Of a stretch of DNA of 64,000 nucleotides, positions 46,153-57,951 are shown one piece after another. The position numbers and the translations under genes are program-made. The DNA is from Lingula anatina (Eukaryota; Brachiopoda; Lingulata; Lingulida; Lingulidae). Location of the stretch: contig NW_019774292.1 in the NCBI RefSeq assembly GCF_001039355.2, forward strand, positions 379,902 to 443,901. The letters are read 5' to 3'. The stretch's first letter is position 1, and every line of letters starts with the position of its first letter. Under the pieces are notes generated by a model that was not told where the DNA came from, did no database searches, and worked only from the letters and a program-made list of their open reading frames with translations.

Positions 46153-47333
46153 NACATATTGTGCTTGGCTCATCTACGGCAATTTAATAAATTTCAAAGC
46201 TTGCGTTAGGACACACAATAGCTTAAAGTTCCGAGTATCCTAAATATTTTGACTTGAAAGTAAACGTTTTAACTTCGGATAGGACATGTAGTAAGGACCT
46301 TATGTCAAAATGAAAAAGCAAAGCGGAAAGTCTACATTATGAATAGCAATTCCGTAAATGACATTTTAAAATCGTATTTTCAGCCTATCAGGAGCCTACG
46401 ATGTATGTCCACGAAAACGGTCTCAGGATTAGATCCTATTAGCCTAGTTATGACATGCACCAGGTATTCATGCATTGGAAAATTATCCATTTCCAAATTT
46501 AGTGCACATGAAGTAGCCTCTATTTTCTCTTTTGGTTCAAGTAATTTTAAAATTTGGTCTATTTTCATTCGTTTATGTATATGTTATTTATAATTTGATA
46601 TTTTTATTTTTTATTTGAGTGTGTGTGTGTGTGTGTGTGTGTGACAGAGGTAAGATGATATCATTATCCATTATCTGGTTGTAATTATGGTTAAACGAAA
46701 GGCTAGCTCAGACTCCTAGCTAGTTTCAAAACGGATAAATGGCCTTATTCAATATCGAAAAAACAAAATCATCATATTCACCGCCCCCTTGTCCAGCCTC
46801 GGTAGTCAGTTATCTTGACACAGCTTGAATTGATCTTTCTGTTATAGTAGGATTATGGCCAGTATCAGAACAGAAAATTTCGTTGATAATTTTGGGGGGG
46901 GGGGAGTGGGGGAATGCGGTTTACCCCGGGAAAATTCGATAAAAATGAGCTTTTGACGAGAAAATCCTAGCTTGGAAGGCCTTGAAGGTACAGGCCTTTG
47001 AAAATTTTCAGGCATACTTTGCATGTTTACATGTACTGGAAAGTATCTAATCTTTCCCAATTCAGGTGACTGGTCAGTCTTTTAGAACTTTAAATCAATG
47101 GAATGAAGCATCGAATCCAAGTGCGGGGACGGGTCAAGGAATGCTTCGTGAGTAGGAATAATAACTTTTTCCCCGCGGAAAAATCATTTGTGTGGATAAA
47201 AACCGGATAGAGTACCTTTAATAAAGTTTTATATGAGAGTCGCCTAAACGGAGCCCTCGCACTCAACACGGCAACTAAATTGTATAATTGTAATTCTAAT
47301 TGGTCCAAAGAAACACAAATCAACCTGTGAAAG

Positions 47334-47625
47334 AGCCCGTTCAGAATAGAAGATCCGAGGATCTTCTGATCCACGGATCAAATATGGCGGACCCTACATG
47401 AAAGATAAAGAGCCAACTTATCAGCTGATGGTCACCCCGCCGCCACACGCGCCTCCCTTGCAGGGGTCCTGCAATTAAACCTTGGGGCCTTGATTTAATC
47501 CGGTTAATGGCGCGTGTGGAGGTGGAGAGACCATCAGCGGATAAGTCGGCTCTTCTTTCACGTAGAGTCCCCCATACTTTATCCGTGGATCAATAGATCC
47601 TCGGATCTTCTTTTCTGAATGGGCT
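47334..47625. mobile_element. 292-bp foldback MITE, copy 1
   Basis: The ends are AGCCCGTTCAGAA and, inverted, AGCCCATTCAGAA. Imperfect inverted homology continues inward for over 110 bp per arm (AGATCCGAGGATC, GATCCACGGATCAA, CTTATCAGCTGATGGTC, CCACACGCGC). It has no coding capacity. I see no convincing target-site duplication. The frame 47619-47831 next to it is not a recognisable gene. Confidence 0.85.
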
Positions 47626-48008
47626 TAAAGGGGGTTAAGAACCGTATCAACTTCATTACAAGTCAAGAACAGTTAACGCGTTTTAATGCCGATGCGTGTA
47701 ACGCACGACGTGAAAGGGTGGAATTAGCATTTGCAATTGATCAAAGAGATGACGCTGGGTTATCATTTTTGGTCAGTGCTCCATCATTGAAAGAGATGGT
47801 TCTCCACTCTAAATATTGTTGTCATTTTTAAATCAGTAGTTATGAAATGAATCATTGTTTAGGTTTATTATATAGCACTGCCGTGATTTTTTAGTAACGT
47901 TATGTAATTTATTTTTATTACAACATCATTTAATTTCATGTTAACAATTTTATGTTAACACTGTAGCCCAAAAGATTGGGACAAGTAATGATGTTTTCCT
48001 TTTTTTAG

Positions 48009-48094
48009 TCATTGTTGGGGCAATTGCCGTCAAAATCGATGGCATTGTTTATTGCGTTCCATGCATTGTTCTTCTGACATGCGTTGGGGCAACT
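48009..48094 (+). other. Conserved 86-bp exon-like motif, copy 2
   Basis: A TTTTTTTAG acceptor and GTAAGT donor bracket an 86-nt block that is open on the plus strand (VIVGAIAVKIDGIVY). See copy 1 at 39153. Without flanking exons it may be a transposon remnant. Confidence 0.35.
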
Positions 48095-48968
48095 GTAAGT
48101 TTGAACATTTTTTCAGGTTTCTCGCTCCAACGGCTTTGATCGGACAAAAACGTCAACGCCTCTAGATACAGCAACTCCATTCCGCGCGTCTAGCGCCATT
48201 CCCTAGAGCATTATTTGTGTGATACATTTTTATCTGATAAGAAGAATTCAATGCAACTCCACATACAGCCTGTTAGTTTGTAACGTTCATATTACAAGGG
48301 ATAGTATGTTGATAAAAATGTTTGCTCCAAAGAAGTACATAACAGTTTCTTTGTATCAATGAATCTCTGAAAAGTAGAAATAAGGAGACACAGGTGACCC
48401 CAATTGACGCACCAGCATTTAGAATCTGAAGCATAGGCGGCACAATGGTGGAAGAAGGTTTTTTTTATTTGCTTCAAAATTGTCACAAATGCGGTGATGG
48501 TCCTCAGACTCTTTGGCATTCCCAAAACCCGGCGTTCCGGGTATCCAAATAAAATAGGCCCATCATCTGTTAGCTTGCAGACCAAATGTATTTAACATAT
48601 TCACCTATTTAAATGTTAGGTATATTCATATGATACCAGTAGGTGCGTAAAGAAAGCGGTTAGCATAACCAGCCACTGGAAACGTCTTAGCGAGACAGAA
48701 GACGCGTGANAGTTTGATTTGAAATGACGATTTAAATGTATATTTTGTAGTTGAATGTCCTCTTATTTTTATCTAATTTTAATAAAAAAAAACTATGTTT
48801 TGTCTTTAGTCAGTTTACTTTTAAACTTTATTTTTACGTGAAAGCAACTAGACATACATTCGTGTTTTTGGTACGTACTGAAGTAGTAGTACACTGTGGT
48901 AGTATATGTGCTTCTCACAATAGTCACGGTGCTACGAATGTCCGTCTAATTAAACATTTTGACGAAGT

Positions 48969-48971
<3 letters not shown>

Positions 48972-49024
<53 letters not shown>
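48972..49024. repeat. (TA)n microsatellite
   Basis: A pure TA run of about 53 bases lying in the non-homologous flank just left of the right segment copy. Confidence 0.95.
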
Positions 49025-49025
<1 letters not shown>

Positions 49026-49661
49026 GTGATTAGAATAAAAAAAGGTAAGAGGCAGGTTAATTGTTTATTTTCTCTCTTTAAAAAAACGCATTCATTTTAG
49101 TCTCGCGTCTTGGAACTAACGTCAACCAGATTTCCGATGAGGTCGTTGCTATTTTTAGCAACGAATCACCTGAGGGAAATATATTGCGTTGTTTCCACAT
49201 CGCACATATTGTGCTTGGCTCATCTACGGCAATTTAATAAATTTCAAAGCTTGCGTTAAGACACACTATAGCTTAAAGTTCCGAGTATTCTAAATATTTT
49301 GACTTGAAAGTAAACGTTTTAACTTCGGATAGGACATTTAGTAAGGACCTTATGTCAAAATGAAAAAGCAAAGCGGAAAGTCTAGATTATGAATAGCAAT
49401 TCCGTCAATGACATTTCAAAATCGTATTTTCAGCCTATCAGGAGCCTACGATGTATTTCCACGAAAACGGTCTCAGCATTAGATCCTATTAGCCAAGCTA
49501 TGACATGAACCAGGCATTTATGCAATGGAAAATTATCCATTTCCAAATTTAGTGCACATGAAGTAGCCTCTTTTTTTCTCTTTTGGTTCAAATAATTTTA
49601 AAATTTGGTCTATTTTCATTCGTTTATGTATATGTTATTTATAATTTTGATATTTTTATTT

Positions 49662-49664
<3 letters not shown>

Positions 49665-49702
<38 letters not shown>
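49665..49702. repeat. (GT)n microsatellite
   Basis: A GT run of about 38 bases. The partial copy has a shorter allele at 46619-46643, showing length polymorphism. Confidence 0.95.
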
Positions 49703-49704
<2 letters not shown>

Positions 49705-50399
49705 ACAGAGGTTAGATGATATCATTATCTGATTGTAATTAGGGTTGAACGAAAGGCTAGCTCAGACTCCTAGCTAGTTTCAAAACGGATAAATGGCCTT
49801 ATTCAATATCGAAAAAACAAAATCATCATATTCACCGCCCCCTTGTCCAGCCTCGGTAGTCAGTTATCTTGACACAGCTTGAATTGATCTTTCTGTTATA
49901 GTAGGATTATGGCCAGTATCAGAACAGAAAATTTCGTTGATAATTTGGGGGGGGGGGGGGAGTGGGGGAATGCGGTTTACCCCGGGAAAATTCGATAAAA
50001 ATGAGCTTTTGACGAGAAAATCCTAGCTTGGAAGGCCTTGGAGGTACACGCCTTAGAAAATTTTCAGGCATACTTTGCATGTTTACATGTACTGGAAAGT
50101 ATCTTATCTTTCCCAATTCAGGTGACTGGTCAGTCTTTTAGAACTTTAAATCATTTAATAGAAATGGAATGAAGCATCGAATCCAAGTGCGGGGACGGGT
50201 CAAGGAATGCTTCGTGAGTAGGAATAATAACTTTTTCCCCGCGGAAAAATCATTTGTGTGGATAAAAACCGGATAGAGTACCTTTAATAAAGTCTTATAT
50301 GAGAGTCGCCTAAACGGAGCCCTCTCACTCAACACGGCAACTAAATTGTATAATTGTAATTCTGATTGGTCCAAAGAAACACAAATCAACCTGTGGAAG

Positions 50400-50691
50400 A
50401 GCCCGTTCAGAATAGAAGATCCGAGGATCTTCTGATCCACGGATCAAATATGGCGGACCCTACATGAAAGATTAAGAGCCAACTTATCAGCTGATGGTCA
50501 CCCCGCCGCCACACGCGCCTCCCTTGCAGGGGTCCTGCAATTAAACCTTGGGGCCTTGATTTAATCCGGTTAATGGCGCGTGTGGAGGTGGAGAGACCAT
50601 CAGCGGATAAGTCTGCTCTTCTTTCACGTAGAGTCCCCCATACTTGATCCGTGGATCAATAGATCCTCGGATCTTCTTTTCTGAATGGGCT
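50400..50691. mobile_element. 292-bp foldback MITE, copy 2
   Basis: The same element and insertion point as 47334-47625, with only a few substitutions. It is the allelic or duplicate partner, not an independent insertion. Confidence 0.85.
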
Positions 50692-51069
50692 TAAAGGGGG
50701 TTAAGAACCGTATCAACTTCATTACAAGTCAAGAACAGTTAACGCCTTTTAATGCTGATGCGTGTAACGCACGACGTGAAAGGGTGGAATTAGCATTTGC
50801 AATTGATCAAAGAGATGACGCTGGGTTATCATTTTTGGTCAGTGCTCCATCATTGAAAGAGATGGTTCTCCACTCTAAATATTGTTGTCATTTTTAAATC
50901 AGTAGTTATGAAATGAATCATTGTTTAGGCTTATTATATAGCACTGCCGTGATTTTTTAGTAACGTTATGTAATTTATTTTTATTACAACATCATTTAAT
51001 TTCATGGGCTTTATGTTAACACTGTAGCCCAAAAGATTGGGACAAGTAATGATGTTTTCCTTTTTTTAG

Positions 51070-51155
51070 TCATTGTTGGGGCAATTGCCGTCAAAATCGA
51101 TGGCATTGTTTATTGCGTTCCATGCATTGTTCTTCTGACATGCGTTGGGGCAACT
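51070..51155 (+). other. Conserved 86-bp exon-like motif, copy 3
   Basis: Same as copy 2, with intact acceptor-like and donor-like ends. Confidence 0.35.
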
Positions 51156-51691
51156 GTAAGTTTGAACATTTTTTCAGGTTTCTCGCTCCAACGGCTTTGA
51201 TCGGACAAAAACGTCAACGCCTCTAGATACAGCAACTCCATTCCGCACGTCTAGCGCCATTCCCTAGAGAATTATTTGTGTGATACATTTATATCTGACA
51301 AGAAGAATTCAATGCAACTCCACATACAGCCTGTTAGTTTGTAACGTTCATATTACAAGGGATAGTATGTTGATAAAAATGTTTGCTCCAAAGAAGTACA
51401 TAACAGTTTCTTTGTATCAATGAATCTCTGAAAAGTAGAAATAAGGAGACACAGGTGACCCCAATTGACGCACCAGCATTTAGAATCTGAAGCATAGGCG
51501 GCACAATGGTGGAAGAAGCTCGGGCGAAAAGGTTTTTTTTTTATTTGCTTCAAAATTGTCACAAACGCGGTGATGGTCCTCAGACTCTTTGGCATTCCCA
51601 AAACCCGGCGTTCCTGGTATCCAAATAAAATAGGCCCATCATCTGTTAGCTTGCAGACCAAATGTATTTAACATATTCACCTATTTAAATG

Positions 51692-54256
51692 TTAGGTATA
51701 TTCATATGATACCAGTAGGTGCGTAAAGAAAGCGGTTAGCATAACCAGCCACTGGAAACCTATAGTCTCTTTGCCAGACGGAGGCGTGTTCATTATGGGT
51801 TCAGCAAAGCTGCGGCTCTTCACAACGCTGGCTTCAAAGATTACTCCGCTGTAGTTAAGTGGAGGGAATATTTGATGAAGATAGGCATCCATTTCATCCA
51901 GAAACTTTTCGAACAACCTCCGGGCGTCACTGACACGTTCGACGCTCGTCCGCAGCCGAATTGGTAGCACAGAGGTGATGTAGTTTCTTCGGTATGATGG
52001 GAGGACGCAGTCAAATTGTCGGCTGTCCTTCGCCTTCACCCATGCCCCATAAGGCAAAAATCTCGTCAAGTCTGTCACTGCAAAACGCTGCCAAATGAAG
52101 GAACATACTTTATCAAACTCGCATGGCTCTTTTATCCGCTGTTTTGTCTCGAATTTGACATGGAACAGGAAGAGAAGGTTATACAAAAGATGAAAAGGAG
52201 GTGAGCAGAATCTTTGTCCCGCTGAACAGCCTTCATCCGGTCTACAAGTGTCCTACAAAAAAGCATAAATGATATATGGTTTAAGATATTGTGCAGTTGT
52301 AGACCTCCCATCGTCTGTCTAAGCTGAGTTTGAACAGAGCTAGCAGTTCTCTGCTTTAAGTCTTATACGGAAAAATAACTGTTCGGTACTTATTGTGGAA
52401 TGCACAAAGATATAATTCAGGAATAAACAAAAACAAAAAAGACAAAATGAGCGCCATCTTGAGACTTTCATAGAAAGGTGAAAATTTTGACGACTTTTCC
52501 CTCGGCCACTCCATCCCAAGGTAAATGTGTCATACTAGTATTCTAGTTACACCTTGTAAGCTTAAGGCAGCTGTAATACAAGCGTTAAAGCTTTCTTGAA
52601 ATGTTTCTTGAAAACAAGTTATTTGCACTTACATCATTTTCGGCTCCCTTGCAACGCATCTCCCTGTGAGGATCTAAAACTGCAAAAAATCCTGGCGGGT
52701 CGAATACTTTGAATTGAAATACAGGTACATCTAAGAAAAATAAATGAGAAAAAATTTGTGTAATTCTTTACCAGTACAAAGACTACTTTAAGCCTTCAAT
52801 TAAACGTGGCAGTGAAATGTTCACATTAACCGAGCAAAATATCTTGACGGTATCTACTGTGAGGTAGCGGGAACTGTTTAACAACGCGTAATGAACAAGA
52901 AATAATTGCAAAATTATTAACGTTTTCAGTTTCACCCCAAAAACTGTTTTGTCTAATATCGATGCAGCAGTATTTAAAAAGTGATGGATTTTAAACATGA
53001 TGATATTAAAACGAGTAAAGATACTAAAAGAACGCGGGAATGAACGGTCCAATTGCTACAATTAAACTACATGTATTAAACTGCACTGGTAGAACTCTTA
53101 TATAATACCATTTTTGCATTATTATATGTAAAACTAAAGTACTTTTACCTTCATGGTTACAGTCTACAATTCTTACAGGAGAATCTGGCAGCAGACGACA
53201 AATCCAACAGAAAATGTTTCGTGCGAAACCGTAGCCATAGCGGCTTATAACGGTGGTCACTGAAACGGGCCCAGACTCACAACGGTTTTTAGGTTCGGCC
53301 TCTGTGTTTAATGGACAAAGCCCATCATCCGCGTTTATTAGGTGCTCGTGGCTTCCTCCAGAACCTAAACATGGTCGTCCCGGGTAATGGTCCGGCATAT
53401 CAAAAAATATTAGGCAATCCTCCGTTTTCCAAATCAGATCCAAAATTTCATCAACTGTTGTGATGTTTTGAAAATGTTCGACGCCTGTCCATAGGCATGA
53501 AGTTTTGGGTGTCCATGCTTTGAGTGGCCATACCTTGTGACAGGTGGCACAAAAGGTGTTTCTGAACGTGACGTTTGCCTCCATTGACGAGACAGGCAAC
53601 AATAAATCTATGTCGTTAGTCCAGCCTTTGGACTCGCATTTTCGGCGAACATCTTCATCATCCCAGTCCCTTGGACATGAAGAGACGACCCAAAAATGCC
53701 TTAAGGAAATCTCCGGCATAGCTCTAGTTCCCTGTAACCAGCATTCAATGTCTTCTGTTTGTATGTCGATTCCCGTGTATTTGGTTTCCCTGCAGTAGCG
53801 GTCGTAAGGCCAACAGCAGTCGCCAAAAACAACGCACAAGTCGTCGCAGAAGCAAGTTACTAGGACAACGTCAGTAGCGGGTACGACGTCAGTTGTGGAC
53901 GAGAGAACACGACTTGCGCAGAATGGGACGTTGAATTTGACATTAAAAGGAATCAATTCGCTCAGCGCATCTGCCGCTGAAGCATTACTGCCTTCGGTTT
54001 TTATTCTCGGTGTATTTGGGAATGGATGGTGAAAGGAGCCAAGAACGTTTTGACGTGCACTTTCATTTCCACCAATTGTTTCGTGGTTGTCACCGCTGGT
54101 AAAGTTTCGTAAAAAATCTGGCGTTGAAAATGTGGCCGATGTTGCGTTACTCAAAGATTCGGAATTGCTTCTGTTGGCCAAAACCTCAGCATTGGTCGTA
54201 AGAATCCAACGGGAAAATAAGAAGCCACATAAGGCCAGCATTATCGACACTTTCAT
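51692..54256 (-). CDS. Somatomedin-B-type extracellular protein, gene 2 (3 exons)
   Basis: The exons are 54256-53149, 52730-52633 and 52252-51692; they join in frame to 588 aa with the same phases as gene 1. Signal peptide, glycosylation-rich N-terminus, somatomedin-B cysteine pattern, the paired RN-x-FC-x2-C motifs and the exon 2-3 cysteines are all kept. Relative to gene 1 it has six extra residues (ARQNVL) before the somatomedin module and lacks nine (HASSVPPSR) just before the hydrophobic segment. It ends in LLVSYEYT. The open frame over 1.7 kb of diverged sequence, with in-frame indels, argues that both copies are functional proteins or alleles, not pseudogenes. Confidence 0.8.
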
Positions 54257-57200
54257 TTTTAGAAAAAGTGTTTTTTCTTATTGCATCGCTGAAGTATAAC
54301 GTGAAGTATATCTACTTGAGGCTACAGTCGTATTGCAGGTAAATTATATCTTGATCCCCTGCCGAGTCCGTCTTCTGAAAGCGCCTTAAAAGCAGTAGCT
54401 CGGTAAAATGTCACACTGATAGAGGCGGAGCACCCGTCAACAAAAGAAGTTTGCAATCATCATTCTAGTTAAACATTGAGAGGGAGAATGCAACCACATT
54501 TTTAATGCTCAATTCGATATTATTTCTGATTGGCAGTTATTGCCAGCAGTTTGCTGCTGCTGCGACAGTTAGGACATTTCATATTTTGGAGTAAAACGAC
54601 AGTCACATGGATATAGTTTCAGCCAATTGGAATGCGAACAACACCACTTACACCATAATGACAAGTAACTGACAGTTTGAATCCTCGGTTATCTTGTCTT
54701 TTGCAGAAAGGGATTTCAATCATTGTTGTGGTATAAGGCAGAGACAATTTGTTTGGTTTGAATTTTTTAACTAAGTATGAAAAAAAATGAAATAAAATCA
54801 TGATTATCTAGATAACTGAATAAAGTTTTAGGTTGGTTTCATAAACAAGTCCGAAATGACAAGTGCACTGACACACTGCCACTTTGGCAAACCCCTCCCG
54901 AGCATGGCATAAAACAGGGAGTTTGCTAGCAACACAACATACGTGTTGTTAGCAATATGTTCAGACTCATTATGCAGGGGACACAGTACTATAGCCAGCT
55001 ATTTTGCATTACTCAAGAATTTAGGTCAACTTTCGTAACTTGAAAATTTCCTTTTTGGTCCGTACTACAACTAGCTGTATAAAAGTTTTGAGACCATTAA
55101 TTATTACTGTGAATAATGAAATAATCATTATATCTCTAATTCACAAATTATCCAATCATTTTTTTGCAAGCATTTTTAAGTTAAAAAACATTTATCCAAA
55201 GATAAATGTTATTGGCTAAAATAGCTGTTATATCAAGGCCATTTTAACTTTTCATACCTCAGGCGTTTTTTCCTTGTCAAAGATACTTCTTCAAAAGCTC
55301 CAGTTTAATCCTAAAAAGGCAAACATGGGTTTCGAGTCGAGCGCTTCCTATTACATCATGAACATAAATGGATAGCTCGTAGTGCTTAGGATAACCGTTT
55401 GTTTACGACGTCACATTTTTCTGCTTCATGTCCTTTGTAATGTAATTCCCTTTGAAAACATATCACGACGAGAATTAGGCGGTTCGACGGATATAAAAGC
55501 GGTTACACGAAAACTAAGTTGACTTGGCCCTCCTTCATTTTAGAAAAAAATAATGTGATAAAGAAAAAGCTTCATAGCCTTACAGGGTATGATAGTTTCA
55601 CCATTTGAAACGATACAAATGATCGACACTATAATACAGTAAATTGTTCAGAAAGTCGTGTTTGAAGGCATTTAAAAATAGTTCGTTTTAACTGGTGAGG
55701 TCACAGGTCTATTAACACCACTGTGCAATAAAAGTGTAGTGAAAAACCATCAACAAATATATGGATATATATGTAAAACAGCACTTAATCGATTAATTAT
55801 GATTTCAGTTCAGAATTTTGAGGAATATTTTAGTCAAGTGTTATTTGAGGAACAAAAAGGCAACGGAATTTCAACAAAGCAACGGAATTTAAAAAAACAT
55901 CAGAATTCCATTTATGTCTACAGGTCGTTTAAATAACACGTCCGTTGCCAATTTTATGCATTAAAACTAAATTATACGCATCACTGCGATCCCGAAGTCA
56001 ACGTTTTTGACTGCAGGCGACAAAACCACCAGAATACTTTTATTTAAACTTGTAATGAAGTTTCCCAAATTATTCTGATATCATGTGAGGTTTGTGGGAT
56101 TTGGTCAAGAGGGGGGGTGAGGGGAGATAGTATTGCATAATAACTGGAAGTCAGTCCAATAATAGTCTTACACGTTTGTTAAGACCATGTTATTTAATTG
56201 AATTTACTGATATATCGATCACCTTTACCGAACAATTGGATTTTTGACATTTCCTGTCCTGAATTACAGTTTATGGCAATCACCACGGTTTTGAGGCAAT
56301 ATATTGCTGCCCGGTTATTACGCCAAAAATGTGAATAGCTCCGAGAACTACATGAAATCTCGTTCCGGTCAGAGGATCATACACAGATAAAAATTAAGAG
56401 TAAAGCTTGGTTCTTTTTGAAGAAATATAGCTCTCCACTGCATCTCGTTTCTGTTTACAATACATTGCAATGAACCCGTTATATTTTTTCTTCCCGATTC
56501 AACTCCCTGGTGAAAGATATAGCCAAGCTTTCCCTGAAAACTAGTACGAAAAAAAAAAAAACAAATCGCTGCCAATGAAAGTAGTTCCCTTTTGATTCAC
56601 CCTAAAATATTGAATGCCTATTACATGATGATAGACTACAGCGTGCCAGCATGCAAATAATGGGTTAGCTCTATGGAACGTCTCGCATTGCAATTTTACT
56701 TCTATGCTATTTCCATGCTTCTTTACCCGTATGTGTAATTTTAATTAGAATGTGAAACTCGATATCTGATCACTTTTGACTTCATTTTTATTTTTGCTAT
56801 TCGGGCATTTATCGCCGAATGATGAAATACAATATAACATTTATGAAGACAATGGGTGTTACTTCGACCACACGTGCTATATCAGGTTACCCGTCTTTAG
56901 TAATATATATCCTCCAAGGCTCTCTCAATAGTTTGGAATCACGACGATATCCTATTTCTACCGCAATTTAAATGTTTGCTGAACAATTTTGCCATGGCCA
57001 CGTACAATGTAACAAAGCTTCCGTGCTGTGCGTGCCGTTAAATCCAAGCACCTTTTCAGATCAATCGTGAAAACTAGAGGCGCATAAAACACTAACAATG
57101 CAACGTAAATTGTTTACGAATGGTTATCTTCTAAATAAATAGGCAGGGTAGGTTTCTTTTTCTTTTTTTTTTTTCTTTACAGTCCTCTTCGTAGGCAATA

Positions 57201-57600
57201 TGCTGTGCAATAATACTTGAAAGTACAGTCCACGGTTTGAAAATCACCCAAATGCTCATTTTTGCCATCCACAACTTCTTATAAAACCTTACATATACCT
57301 TAAAACGGTCCAACCCCCTTTCTCTGAAGCGTATTTGATATTGATACTTCGGAGCTTAGGAAGATGGTCTCTGGTTATAATCACACAGTCATCAAAACTA
57401 GAAATCATCCTTTTGTTATAACGCGCACGATTATCCTTATCTATAGTCGGGGCTCAAATGTATTTGCACAAATACAATTGCAGAAATAGTGCCTCTCGAT
57501 CTGAATTACGTCGGCGACATGCAGATATCGTAATAATTGTGAGACTGTTTTATATAAAATTCAATAACTGTTGATTTGTTTAATTGCCGCATTGATAAGT
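54257..57600. other. Upstream and intergenic DNA of somatomedin-B gene 2
   Basis: No gene is seen. The first 200 bp upstream of the ATG closely match gene 1 and probably hold the promoter. The short open frames (for example 57131-57313, shared with 45730-45912) are non-coding sequence conserved by duplication. Confidence 0.6.
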
Positions 57601-57664
57601 AGTACTACTACTACGTAAGTTTTCGGCCTATATGTAACTAGAAAAGCACTCCGAGAGCGCAGAC

Positions 57665-57951
57665 CTCCGCCAAGGCAGCAAAGTCTCCTCCCAATGCCGT
57701 TTCACCTCTACATTTTCATTCTATAATGATTTAGTTTTTTTATTTTTTATATTGATTGATTGATTATTGATTGATTATTGATCCGGATCATCACCAAAAA
57801 CTAATCATCTGTTCCTTGGCCCACTTCTGAGAGTTCCTGAAAATTTCATCAAAATCGGTCCATAACTTTGAGTTATGTTGATGACAAACAGACAGAAAGA
57901 CAAACAAACAAACAAACAAACGGGGGTGAAAACGTAACCTCCTTGGCGGAG
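57665..57951. mobile_element. Short interspersed element bounded by CTCCGCCAAGG inverted repeats
   Basis: CTCCGCCAAGG at 57665-57675 is matched by CCTTGGCGGAG at 57941-57951, a perfect 11-bp inverted repeat. Inside are GATTGATT repeats, the ATCCGGATCATCACCAAAA block, an AAATTTCATCAAAATCGGTC block and a (CAAA)n run. I recognise this as a dispersed repeat common in marine animal genomes; its class (SINE or MITE) is uncertain. Confidence 0.7.

Larger units (their letters stand above)
46154..48709. repeat. Third, partial copy of the somatomedin-B segment
   Basis: Bounded by single Ns on both sides, this contig parallels 49204 to about 51750 almost exactly, including the 292-bp foldback element. 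It ends inside somatomedin-B exon 3. Its last 94 bases (48709-48616) encode HASSVSLRRFQWLVMLTAFF and end SYEYT-stop. It keeps the 27-nt segment that gene 1 has and gene 2 lacks, so it is not a plain copy of gene 2. Confidence 0.88.
49128..57551. repeat. Right copy of the ~8.4 kb somatomedin-B segment
   Basis: This is homologous to 37740-46152. It carries somatomedin-B gene 2, the 292-bp foldback element (absent from the left copy) and a shorter G-tract region near 56110. From 56855 to 57551 it is nearly identical to 45454-46152. Confidence 0.85.

Noticed and set aside
46842-47060. Open frame conserved at 49919-50116
   Set aside because: It is conserved only because the two contigs are near-identical duplicates, and it runs through a variable G-tract.
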